Origin: Burkholderiaceae bacterium
GTDB taxonomy: Bacteria > Pseudomonadota > Gammaproteobacteria > Burkholderiales > Burkholderiaceae_E
Direction of reading: 5' to 3'
DNA length: 64,000 nucleotides
Assembly: GCA_021463505.1 (NCBI GenBank)
Contig: JAJTYR010000016.1
Location: 1-64,000, forward strand
Shown here in pieces: positions 26,470 to 33,573 of the stretch. Under the pieces are notes generated by a model. That model worked only from the letters and a program-made list of their open reading frames with translations, was not told the origin of the DNA and did not search any database. Position numbers and translations under genes: made by a program. Numbering within the stretch: position 1 is the stretch's first letter; each line of letters starts with the position of its first letter.

Positions 26470-27567
26470 ATGCATAAATCGTCCGGCATCGTCGACATCG
26501 AACTGCATTACGAGCTGTCGGCATCCGGCAGGGGCCACCTGCGCAACCCGTTCTTCGACGTGCTCGGCGCGATCCGCCACGAAGGGTCGATCGCAGCCGC
26601 GGCCCGCAAGCTCGACTGGTCGTACCGCCACCTGTGGGGGTACCTGAAAGACCAGGAGAAGCGCCTCGATCGCGCGCTGGTGCACTGGGACAAGGGGCGC
26701 GCGGCGCGCCTGACCGAGTTCGCCGAGAAGCTGCTGTGGGCCGAGACGCGGATCCGGGCGCGCCTGGCACCGCAGATCGAGAACCTCGCCACCGAAATCG
26801 GCCGAGAGCTGTCGATCGCTTTCAACGACGCGGTGCAGATCGCCAGCTGCGTGGCCAGCCACGACCTGTCACTGCCGCTGCTCAAGCGCCTGTGTCAGAC
26901 CGAGCGTGAATTGCTGCTCGACCTGCGCTACGAGGGCAGCCTCGAGGCGTTGCGGCAACTGCGCCAGGGGCACTGCGCGTTCGCAGGCATCCACCTGCCG
27001 CTGTCGCGGCCCGAGCTCGCGCAGCGCGGCTCGAAGGTGCAGCGCGCCTTCGGCCCGTTGCTGCGGCTGGGGCGCGAGAAGCTGATCCGCGTCGCGCACC
27101 GCACGCAGGGGCTGTTCGTGGCGCAGGGCAACCCGCTGGACGTGCGCGGCATCGACGATCTGGCACGACTGCGATTCGTCAACCGTGCGCCGAGCACCGG
27201 AACGCGCGCACTGCTCGAGGAACTGCTCTCGCGCCACGGGATCGACCCGGCGTCGATCCGCGGCTTCAATCACGAGGAAGCGAACCACCTCGCGGTCGCG
27301 GCGGCGGTCGCATCCGGCGCCGCCGACGCGGGCTTCGGCATCCGGGCGGCCGCAACGGGCAAGAGCATCGACTTCGTCCCACTCGTGGTCGAAGACTACT
27401 TCCTCGTCTGCGAGCGCGAAACGCTCGACACGCCGGCCGCGCACGCGCTGGTGTCGCTGCTCGCCTCGGACGGCTGGCGCGAGCAGGTCGCCCGACTGGC
27501 GGGCTATTCGGCGCAGGGCGCCGGCGAGATCGTCTCGCTCAGGCGCACGCTGCCCTGGTATCGCTAG
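26470..27567 (+). CDS. ModE-type HTH regulator with periplasmic-binding-like effector domain
   Basis: 365 residues. Residues ~15-110 form a ModE/LysR-like winged helix (FFDVLGAIRHEGSIAAAARKL, SYRHLWGYLKDQEKRL). Residues ~130-360 form a PBP-like domain related to molybdate-binding proteins (FAGIHLPLSRPEL, RFVNRAPSTGTRALLEELL, ADAGFGIRAAA). Such regulators control molybdate/tungstate transport or molybdo-enzymes. The gene is divergent from the transporter remnant and lies 259 bases before modA, with a ModE-like dyad just after its stop. No good ribosome site is seen before the ATG. Confidence 0.85.
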   Translation: MHKSSGIVDIELHYELSASGRGHLRNPFFDVLGAIRHEGSIAAAARKLDWSYRHLWGYLKDQEKRLDRALVHWDKGRAARLTEFAEKLLWAETRIRARLAPQIENLATEIGRELSIAFNDAVQIASCVASHDLSLPLLKRLCQTERELLLDLRYEGSLEALRQLRQGHCAFAGIHLPLSRPELAQRGSKVQRAFGPLLRLGREKLIRVAHRTQGLFVAQGNPLDVRGIDDLARLRFVNRAPSTGTRALLEELLSRHGIDPASIRGFNHEEANHLAVAAAVASGAADAGFGIRAAATGKSIDFVPLVVEDYFLVCERETLDTPAAHALVSLLASDGWREQVARLAGYSAQGAGEIVSLRRTLPWYR

Positions 27568-27596
27568 CCACAGCGGGTAGCCGCAGCGGCACGCTA

Positions 27597-27620
27597 CGTC
27601 ATATCCATCGATATATTTCG
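27597..27620. promoter_or_regulatory. ModE-like dyad, distal
   Basis: CGTCATAT, eight bases, then ATATTTCG. The half-sites agree in CG--ATAT, close to the known E. coli ModE operator pattern (CGTTATAT...ATATAACG). It lies between the ModE/PBP regulator gene and modA, and the same left half-site with the same spacer recurs at 27761. Confidence 0.5.
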
Positions 27621-27760
27621 TGCCTGCAGATCAGTCGGTCGCAGGTCCGTCGGCACCCCTGCCTGGATCCCTGTCAGCGCCTCTGCCGATACCTCCCTCG
27701 GCACATCGAGTGAACTGCGCGCTCCATCACGCAGACTGGCCGTCACTCGTTCACGGCAGT

Positions 27761-27784
27761 CGTCATATATAATCTAATACGACC
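27761..27784. promoter_or_regulatory. ModE-like dyad in front of modA
   Basis: CGTCATAT, eight bases, then ATACGACC; six of eight positions match in inverted order. It stands 43 bases before the modA start, in an AT-rich stretch (catatataatctaatac) unlike the surrounding GC-rich DNA, where the modA promoter would be expected. Probable repressor site for molybdate control of modABC. Confidence 0.55.
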
Positions 27785-27826
27785 ATCGCCGGTTCCGCCC
27801 GGCCCGCTCTCCCGAAGGTGACTCGC

Positions 27827-28582
27827 ATGGCAGCCCGATTCCATCGGATTCCCGCGCTCGTTCTCGCGTCGATGCTGCCGGCGGCCGCGATCGCTGCCGA
27901 CCTGACGATCTCGGCCGCTGCCAGCCTCACCAACGCGTTCCGGGATCTGGCACCGCTGTTCGAAAGCGCAAACCCGGGCACCCGGGTGCAGTTGAACTTC
28001 GGTGCCTCGGGCGCCCTGCTGCAGCAGATCATCCAGGGTGCGCCGGTCGACGTCTTCGCCAGCGCCGACCAGGAGACCATGGATCAGGCGCACAGGCAAG
28101 GGTTGGTACAGGCCTCGCAGCGGCGTGACTTCGTCTCCAATTCCCTCACAGTGATCGTCCCGGCCACCGCGGCGAAGGTGCCCGCAGCCGTAGCCGATCT
28201 GGCCGGCCCGGCGTATGCGCGCATCGCCATCGGCCTGCCGGCCAGCGTACCGGTGGGCCGCTACACCAGGGGCGAGCTCGAGGCGGCCCACCTGTGGGCC
28301 GCGATCGAGCCGAAGATGATCGGTGCGAACAACGTTCGCCAGGCGCTCGATTACGTGGCGCGCGGTGAGGTCGACGCCGGCTTCGTCTATGCCACCGACG
28401 CCGCGCTGATGCCCGGCAAGGTCAGGGTCGCGCTGACGGTGCCCACCGCGCGACCGATTCTCTATCCGGTGGCACCGCTCGCGGCCGCGCCGAACGCCGC
28501 GATGGCACAGCGCTTCGCCGAGTTCCTCGTGAGTCCGGAAGCGCAGGCGGTGCTGGCCCGATACGGCTTCGGCAAACCCTGA
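27827..28582 (+). CDS. modA: Molybdate ABC transporter solute-binding protein
   Basis: 251 residues with an export signal (residues 1-24, ending PAAAIAADLT). The mature part is a typical ModA: LTISAAASLTNAFRDLAPLF, NFGASGALLQQIIQGAPVDVFASADQ in two blocks, and EVDAGFVYATDA. It binds molybdate in the periplasm. ATG 27827 has AAGGTG at the right distance; a GTG nine bases earlier is less likely. First gene of modABC, followed by modE. Confidence 0.95.
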   Translation: MAARFHRIPALVLASMLPAAAIAADLTISAAASLTNAFRDLAPLFESANPGTRVQLNFGASGALLQQIIQGAPVDVFASADQETMDQAHRQGLVQASQRRDFVSNSLTVIVPATAAKVPAAVADLAGPAYARIAIGLPASVPVGRYTRGELEAAHLWAAIEPKMIGANNVRQALDYVARGEVDAGFVYATDAALMPGKVRVALTVPTARPILYPVAPLAAAPNAAMAQRFAEFLVSPEAQAVLARYGFGKP

Positions 28583-28599
28583 TCGCCTCACCCGATACG

Positions 28600-29274
28600 A
28601 TGGACGGTGCCTGGATCGCCCTGCTGCTCACGCTGAAGGTGGCAGGCTGGGCCACGGCGATCAACCTGATCCTGGGCATCGGCGTCGGCTACGCGATGGC
28701 GCACGGCCGCTTTCCGGGGCGCGACCTGCTCGACGCCGCGCTCACGCTGCCGATGGTGATGCCTCCGACGGTACTGGGCTACTACCTGCTGGTGCTGCTC
28801 GGCAGCCACGGCCCGCTCGGAGCGTGGCTGCTCGGGCACTTCGGCATCCGGCTCATCTTCACCTGGCAGGCAGCGGTGATCGCAGCGGCGGTGGTGTCGT
28901 TCCCGCTGGTGTTCAAGGCCGCGCGCGCGGCATTCGAGCAGGTCGATCCGCAACTGGAGGACGCAGCGCGCACGCTGGGCACCGGCGAGACCGCGGTGTT
29001 CTTCCGTGTCTCGCTGCCGCTGGCCTGGCGCGGGATCCTGGCCGGCCTGCTGCTGGCGTTCGCGCGCTCGCTCGGCGAGTTCGGCGCCACGCTGATGGTG
29101 GCCGGCAGCATCGCCGGCAAGACGCAGACACTGTCGATCGCGGTCTACGAAGCGGTCCAGGCCGGCCGGGACGACGTCGCGAACTTCCTGGTCGCGGTCA
29201 CCTCGATCACGTGCATCGCCGTGCTGCTGAGCGCAGGCCGCCTGGTGCCGGGGCGCGTGCCGGCACGAGCGTGA
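28600..29274 (+). CDS. modB: Molybdate ABC transporter permease
   Basis: 224 residues with five to six membrane helices. The first helix (LLLTLKVAGWATAINLILG) is followed by PMVMPPTVLGYYLLVLLG and the ATPase-contact loop DAARTLGTGETAVFFRVSLP, then ARSLGEFGATLMVAG. This is the standard ModB pattern. It lies 17 bases after modA and 10 bases before modC. Confidence 0.95.
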   Translation: MDGAWIALLLTLKVAGWATAINLILGIGVGYAMAHGRFPGRDLLDAALTLPMVMPPTVLGYYLLVLLGSHGPLGAWLLGHFGIRLIFTWQAAVIAAAVVSFPLVFKAARAAFEQVDPQLEDAARTLGTGETAVFFRVSLPLAWRGILAGLLLAFARSLGEFGATLMVAGSIAGKTQTLSIAVYEAVQAGRDDVANFLVAVTSITCIAVLLSAGRLVPGRVPARA

Positions 29275-29284
29275 GGCGCGCACC

Positions 29285-29986
29285 GTGATCTGGGACATCG
29301 CGCTGCGCAAGCTGCTCCGGCACGCCGACACGAGCTTCGAACTCGACGTGCGCTTCGCCAGCGACGCGCCGCGGCTGGCGCTCTTCGGCCCGTCGGGCGC
29401 CGGCAAGACGCTGACGCTGAAGACGATCGCCGGCATCGTGCGCCCCGACGCCGCACGCATCTGCGTGGCCGGCCGGGTGCTGCACGATACCGTCCACGGG
29501 CTGCGGCTGTCGCCGCAGCAGCGGCGCCTGGGCTACCTGTTCCAGGACTACGCGCTGTTCCCGCACCTGACCGTGCGCCAGAACATTGCGTTCGGTCGTC
29601 GCACCGGCTGGCTCAACCCCGGCCGTGCGAACACCGACGAAGCGGTCGAGCGCTGGATCGCCGTGTTTCACCTCGAAGGCGTGGCCGACCATCATCCGCA
29701 CCAGCTCTCGGGCGGGCAGCGCCAGCGCACTGCGCTGGCGCGGGCGCTGGTCAACGAGCCGTCCGCACTGCTGCTCGACGAGCCGTTCGCCGCACTGGAC
29801 ATGGGGCTGCGCCAGCGGCTGCGCAGCGAGCTCGCCGAGTTGCAGGCCCAGCTCGGCCTGCCGCTGCTGCTGATCACGCACGATCTCGACGACGTGCGCG
29901 CGCTGGGCGCCGAAGTCGTCCACCTGCAGCGCGGCCGCGTCGTCGAGGATTCGGCTGTGCCGGAAGCGTGCCATGTCCAGGCGTAG
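29285..29986 (+). CDS. modC: Molybdate ABC transporter ATPase, short form
   Basis: 233 residues starting with GTG. Walker A is GPSGAGKTLTLKTIAG, the Q-loop YLFQDYALFPHLTVRQNIAFG, the signature QLSGGQRQRTALARAL, Walker B LLLDEPFAALD and the switch LLITHDLDD. E. coli ModC is about 350 residues because of a C-terminal Mop/TOBE regulatory domain. That domain is absent here, while two Mop domains are present in ModE encoded next door. The last 14 bases overlap modE. Confidence 0.93.
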   Translation: MIWDIALRKLLRHADTSFELDVRFASDAPRLALFGPSGAGKTLTLKTIAGIVRPDAARICVAGRVLHDTVHGLRLSPQQRRLGYLFQDYALFPHLTVRQNIAFGRRTGWLNPGRANTDEAVERWIAVFHLEGVADHHPHQLSGGQRQRTALARALVNEPSALLLDEPFAALDMGLRQRLRSELAELQAQLGLPLLLITHDLDDVRALGAEVVHLQRGRVVEDSAVPEACHVQA

Positions 29987-30791
29987 CAGGACACCGCGGC
30001 TCGAAGCCAGGGGTTCGTTGTGGATCACCGCGAACGGTGAAAGCCTGGGCGGTCACGGCCGCATGGCGCTGCTTCGCGCGGTGGCCGAGCAGGGCTCGAT
30101 CACGCAGGCGGCCAGGGCCTTCGGAATCAGCTACAAGGCGGCATGGGATGCGATCGACGCGATGAACCGCGTCGCTGGCGAAGACCTGGTCGAGCGCAGC
30201 AGCGGCGGCCGCGGCGGCGGCTCGACAAGGCTCACCGAGCACGGCCGGCGCCTGCTGGAGCGCTATGCACAGGTCGACGCCGTGCACCAGCGCTTCGTGA
30301 AGCTGCTCACCGACGAGGCCTTCGACCTGTCGCACCCGTTCTCGGTGCTCGATGTCCTGAACCTGAAGACCACCGCCCGCAACCAGTTCACCGGGACGGT
30401 GACCGCGATGCGCTCGGGCGCCGTCAACGACGAGGTCGAACTCACGCTGCCCGGCGGCACGCGCCTGGTGGCGATCGTCGCACGCGAGAGCGTCGATGCG
30501 CTGGGACTGCGCATCCAGCAGCCTGCGGTCGCGCTGATCCAGGCCGCCAACGTGGTGCTGGCCACCGACATCGGGCAGGCGAAGTTGTCGACCCGCAACC
30601 AGTTGCACGGCACCGTGCGTTTGGTCAAACCGGGCGCGGTGAACGCCGAGGTGACGCTCGACATCGACAGCGGCGGGCAGATCGTGGCGATGGTCACTGA
30701 AGCGAGCGCCAGGGAGCTGGGACTGGCCCCCGGGGGGCGCACCACCGCGCTGGTCAAGGCTCCGGACGTGATTCTCGCGGTGGCAAGCTGA
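29973..30791 (+). CDS. modE: Molybdate-responsive regulator ModE
   Basis: 272 residues. Residues ~15-120 are the winged-helix domain (ALLRAVAEQGSITQAARAFG, SYKAAWDAIDAMN, GGSTRLTEHGRRLLERY). Two Mop/TOBE molybdate-binding domains follow: TARNQFTGTVTAMRSGAVNDE and STRNQLHGTVRLVKPGAVNAE, each ~70 residues. ModE with bound molybdate represses mod genes and adjusts molybdo-enzyme genes. It overlaps modC, so modABCE is one unit, and is likely self-controlled through the dyads upstream of modA. Confidence 0.95.
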   Translation: MSRRSRTPRLEARGSLWITANGESLGGHGRMALLRAVAEQGSITQAARAFGISYKAAWDAIDAMNRVAGEDLVERSSGGRGGGSTRLTEHGRRLLERYAQVDAVHQRFVKLLTDEAFDLSHPFSVLDVLNLKTTARNQFTGTVTAMRSGAVNDEVELTLPGGTRLVAIVARESVDALGLRIQQPAVALIQAANVVLATDIGQAKLSTRNQLHGTVRLVKPGAVNAEVTLDIDSGGQIVAMVTEASARELGLAPGGRTTALVKAPDVILAVAS

Positions 30792-31014
30792 GCGAAATCC
30801 AGAAAACCAGGGTGCTCCATTCCGCGTCGAGGGCGCGCGTCACGAAGACCGTGGCACCGGTCGTCCCCGAGTACTCCGGGATGAGCGGGCGGTCGACCAA
30901 ACCGTGGACGCGCAGCGCCATGTGGCAACCATGGAAGGCAGCACCGACCTGCGCCGCGTCGCGCATGAACTCGTAGATCGAGCGTTCGCGGTTGGGCGAC
31001 GGATTCCAGCGCAC
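30790..31014 (-). pseudogene. DsrE-like protein, C-terminal remnant
   Basis: The frame read from 31014 gives RSIYEFMRDAAQVGAAFHGC, then HMALRVHGLVDRPLIPEYSG, then TTGATVFVTRALDAEWSTLV. It resembles the C-terminal half of DsrE-family sulfur-carrier proteins (the cysteine in a GCxMA-like motif, LIPExxG, GAxxFV). The N-terminal half is missing and no start with a ribosome site is seen. It abuts the end of modE head-on and follows the GcvH-like remnant in another frame. Family assignment is by eye and uncertain. Confidence 0.45.
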
Positions 31015-31372
31015 CAGCCATCACCGCGTACAGCAAGGGCGCCGCGGCATCGACCAGGCGCGCAACATCGTTGTCCCGGTCGAGCGGCTCGCCGCGCGCC
31101 ATCCACCCGTCACCGCAGGGATCGCGGTTGATGCTCTCCGGCCGCTGCTCGACATCCTCGTTGGCGCACCCGGGGCGAAAGGCCACCGGCGCATGCACCG
31201 CGACCACGGTTTTCGCCAAGCCGATCACCTCGCCGGCCTGGTGCAAGCCGAAGCTGGTCGCGCCGATGACGACTTCACCGCCTTCGCGCCGCACCCACAC
31301 GTCGTATCGGGTGTCATGGAGCCGGTCGGACGGCATCTGCCCGCGCAAATTCTCGGTGGCCATGTTGTGCAT
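31012..31372 (-). pseudogene. GcvH-like lipoyl-domain protein, internally deleted
   Basis: The frame from 31372 reads RYDVWVRREGGEVVIGATSF then GLHQAGEVIGLAKTVVAVHA, and later NRDPCGDGWMARGEPLDRDN. This resembles a glycine-cleavage H-protein or lipoate-binding protein. In that family about 20 residues separate GEVI from the E-x-x-K lipoylation segment, and here they are gone, joining the two directly. The frame then runs without similarity into the DsrE-like piece. The fold is probably destroyed. Known GcvH-like/DsrE pairs occur in sulfur-transfer loci, but with such short pieces that link is only a suggestion. Confidence 0.5.
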
Positions 31373-31467
31373 GGCGGAAGAGAGTGGGAGTCGAACCCGC
31401 CAGGGACCGCTTGGCCGCCCCTCCCGGTTTTGAAGACCGGGCGCTCCACCGGGGTGCGATCTCTTCC
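31372..31467 (-). tRNA. selC: tRNA-Sec (UCA anticodon), possibly decaying
   Basis: 96 bases including an encoded CCA. The 8-bp acceptor stem (GGAAGAGA with TCTCTTCC), the discriminator G, the anticodon stem CCCGGT/ACCGGG with loop CTTCAAA (anticodon TCA, reading UGA), a long variable arm (AGGGGCGGCCAAGCGGTCCCT) and TTCGACT in the T-loop are the marks of selenocysteine tRNA. Compared with E. coli selC, the T-stem has one C-A mismatch and the D-stem one A-A mismatch plus an extra base. It stands five bases after the stop of a selB remnant, the usual selB-selC arrangement, but no intact selA or selB is in the window. Function is uncertain. Confidence 0.85.
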
Positions 31468-31472
31468 AGTGT

Positions 31473-31691
31473 TCAGATGATCCATTGCCTCTCCTCGGTG
31501 CCCGCCCGCAGGGGATGCTCGTCGCGCACCCGTGGCGGGTTGCACGGCACCGCCTCCGGCAGCGGCTTCAGTGCGCGCCACAGGTCTGCATCCGTGGCAG
31601 CGAGCGCGGCGCGATGCCCGGGCAGATGCAGCCAGCTCCCGCTGCGTGCCAGTTCACCCGAAGACAGCAACTCCGTGGTCAGGCTGTCGAA
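31473..31691 (-). pseudogene. selB: SelB elongation factor, C-terminal remnant
   Basis: Only ~72 codons remain: FDSLTTELLSSGELARSGSW, then LHLPGHRAALAATDADLWRA, then FxPPRVRD-like NPPRVRDEHPL and a stop. These match the winged-helix repeats at the C-terminal end of SelB, the special elongation factor that brings Sec-tRNA to UGA. The GTPase domains (about 400 residues) are missing. At its 5' side the sequence passes within a few bases into formate dehydrogenase sequence in another frame, which marks a deletion joint. The tRNA-Sec gene follows five bases later. Confidence 0.7.
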
Positions 31692-32190
31692 CCATCCCGC
31701 AGATGCGGAGGAAAGCCTCTTTCGGCGTGCCCGTCACCCTGGTCACCATCTCGGGCGTATAGCGCGAGTAGTGCTTCTTCATCCGCTGGAAGACGCAATC
31801 CGGATCCTGCAGCGTCGGATCGACCCTGGCAAAGCCGTGCTCGTCCTTCTGATACTGCCAGGTCGATCTGTCGTACGCGCGCTTCCCGGCGTCGTAGCCG
31901 GAGAAGAAACCGCTGTCGAACCCGAAGCCCGGGTCGACGAGGAACGCCGCGCCGGTGTAGTTCCTGACGTGGTCGTGGTGGATCGTGTCGTTCGTCAGCA
32001 GGTACTGGATGACACCGCCGGGGAGCGCGATGTCGCCGCCCGGACGAATCGGCGCGTGGAAATCGGCCACCGAGGCCGAGTGATTGAAGCGCGGATCGAC
32101 GACGATCCGCTTCGCCTTGCGGTGCTTCCTGGCTTCGATCACCCGCTTGAAACCGCAGGGATGCGCCTCGGCGGCATTGCCGCCGGATAT
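31692..32190 (-). pseudogene. Formate dehydrogenase-N/O alpha subunit, internal remnant
   Basis: About 166 codons are clearly homologous to FdnG/FdoG, the molybdopterin subunit of the respiratory formate dehydrogenase: SGGNAAEAHPCGFKRVIEAR, RIVVDPRFNHSASVADFHAP, GGVIQYLLTNDTIHHDHVRN, FSGYDAGKRAYDRSTWQYQK and HYSRYTPEMVTRVTGTPKEA. Both ends are missing. Upstream, where the Sec/Cys active site should be coded, only weak traces remain up to about 32280; downstream it is joined to the selB piece. Families of this type usually use selenocysteine, which fits the neighbouring selB and selC. Not functional. Confidence 0.85.
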
Positions 32191-32346
32191 CGGGACGCCT
32201 TCCTTTCGATGTAGTTGACGACGCGGTACCGATCGACCCGGGAACTGCCGCGGTACAGCAAAGGCATGTGCCGGGCGCAAGCAATGCGCCGGCGCGAAAA
32301 GCAGCTCGCCCGGGCGGCCGGGGATCTTCGGCCGCCGGGAGCACGA

Positions 32347-33435
32347 TCAGGTGTTCTGCACCACGATCGACGGGATCTTCAGGCTCATGTCGCGCGCCTT
32401 CTCGGCGATCTTGACCGCGACGCGACGCGCGATCTGCCGATAGATCGCAGCCGCCTGGCCATCGGGGTCGGCCACGACCGTGGGCTTGCCCGAGTCGGCC
32501 TGCTCGCGGATGCGGATGTCGAGCGGCAGTCCGCCGAGGTACTCGACGTCGTACTCCTTCGACATCCGTTCGCCGCCGCCCTGCCCGAAGATGTGCTCGG
32601 CGTGTCCGCAGTTCGAGCAGACGTGGATCGCCATGTTCTCGACGACGCCGAGAATCGGCACGCCGACCTTCTCGAACATCTTCAGGCCCTTGCGCGCGTC
32701 GATCAGCGCGATGTCCTGCGGCGTGGTGACGATCACCGCGCCGGTCACCGGGATCTTCTGCGCGAGCGTGAGGTGGATATCACCGGTGCCCGGGGGCATG
32801 TCGATCACCAGGTAGTCGAGGTCGCGCCAGTTGGTGTCGCGCAGCAGTTGTTCGAGCGCCTGCGTGACCATCGGGCCACGCCAGACCATCGGCGTGTCCA
32901 GGTCGATCATGAAGCCGATCGAACTGGCCTGGATGCCGTGCCCCTCCATCGGCTCGAGCGATTTGCCGTCGCGCGACTCGGGGCGCCCGGTGATGCCGAG
33001 CATCGTCGGCTGCGACGGGCCGTAGATGTCGGCGTCGAGCATGCCGACGCTCGCGCCTTCGGCGGCCAGCGCGAGCGCCAGATTCACCGCGGTGGTGCTC
33101 TTGCCGACCCCACCCTTTCCCGAGGCGACTGCGATGATGTTCTTCACGCCGGGCAGCGTCTTGACGCCGCGCTGCACCGAGTGCGAGACGATCTTCTGGA
33201 AGACGTTGGCCGACACGCTGGTGACACCCGGCAGCGCGCGCAGTGCCGCGACCACCTGCCGGCGGATCGGCTCGATCTGGCTGCGCGCCGGATAACCGAG
33301 CTCGACGTCGACCGCCACCTCGCCGCCTTCGACCCGCACGTTGCGAGCCTCGCGGCTCGCGATCAGGTCTTTCCGGGTATTCGGATCGACGATGGCCTTC
33401 AGGGCTTCGTTCACCTGCTCGACAGTCACGCTCAT
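32347..33435 (-). CDS. apbC: Iron-sulfur carrier ATPase ApbC/Mrp
   Basis: 362 residues. An N-terminal MIP18/DUF59-type domain ([20 protein letters not shown]) precedes the P-loop ATPase part with the deviant Walker [52 protein letters not shown] and the CxxC motif HVCSNCGH that carries the [4Fe-4S] cluster. It delivers iron-sulfur clusters to apo-proteins. ATG 33435 gives the family's typical N-terminus; no strong ribosome site. It is divergent from metG with 138 bases between, the usual arrangement in betaproteobacteria. Confidence 0.95.
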   Translation of the reverse strand: MSVTVEQVNEALKAIVDPNTRKDLIASREARNVRVEGGEVAVDVELGYPARSQIEPIRRQVVAALRALPGVTSVSANVFQKIVSHSVQRGVKTLPGVKNIIAVASGKGGVGKSTTAVNLALALAAEGASVGMLDADIYGPSQPTMLGITGRPESRDGKSLEPMEGHGIQASSIGFMIDLDTPMVWRGPMVTQALEQLLRDTNWRDLDYLVIDMPPGTGDIHLTLAQKIPVTGAVIVTTPQDIALIDARKGLKMFEKVGVPILGVVENMAIHVCSNCGHAEHIFGQGGGERMSKEYDVEYLGGLPLDIRIREQADSGKPTVVADPDGQAAAIYRQIARRVAVKIAEKARDMSLKIPSIVVQNT

Positions 33436-33573
33436 GGGTGCACTCTGGATGTGGGGAATTCGGGAAACGGGAAGTCTAATCGAAGGCGCCAAGGGTTCGC
33501 CGGCATACCCCGGACGGCGTCAGGCCGCCTGTTAGACTGGCATGTTTTCGCGGACCCGCTCCTGCGCCACGCC

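Noticed and set aside
26456-26481. CGATATGA...ATAAATCG dyad over the start codon of the ModE/PBP regulator
   Set aside because: Arms match poorly and the spacing differs from the two sites before modA, so it was not called as an operator.
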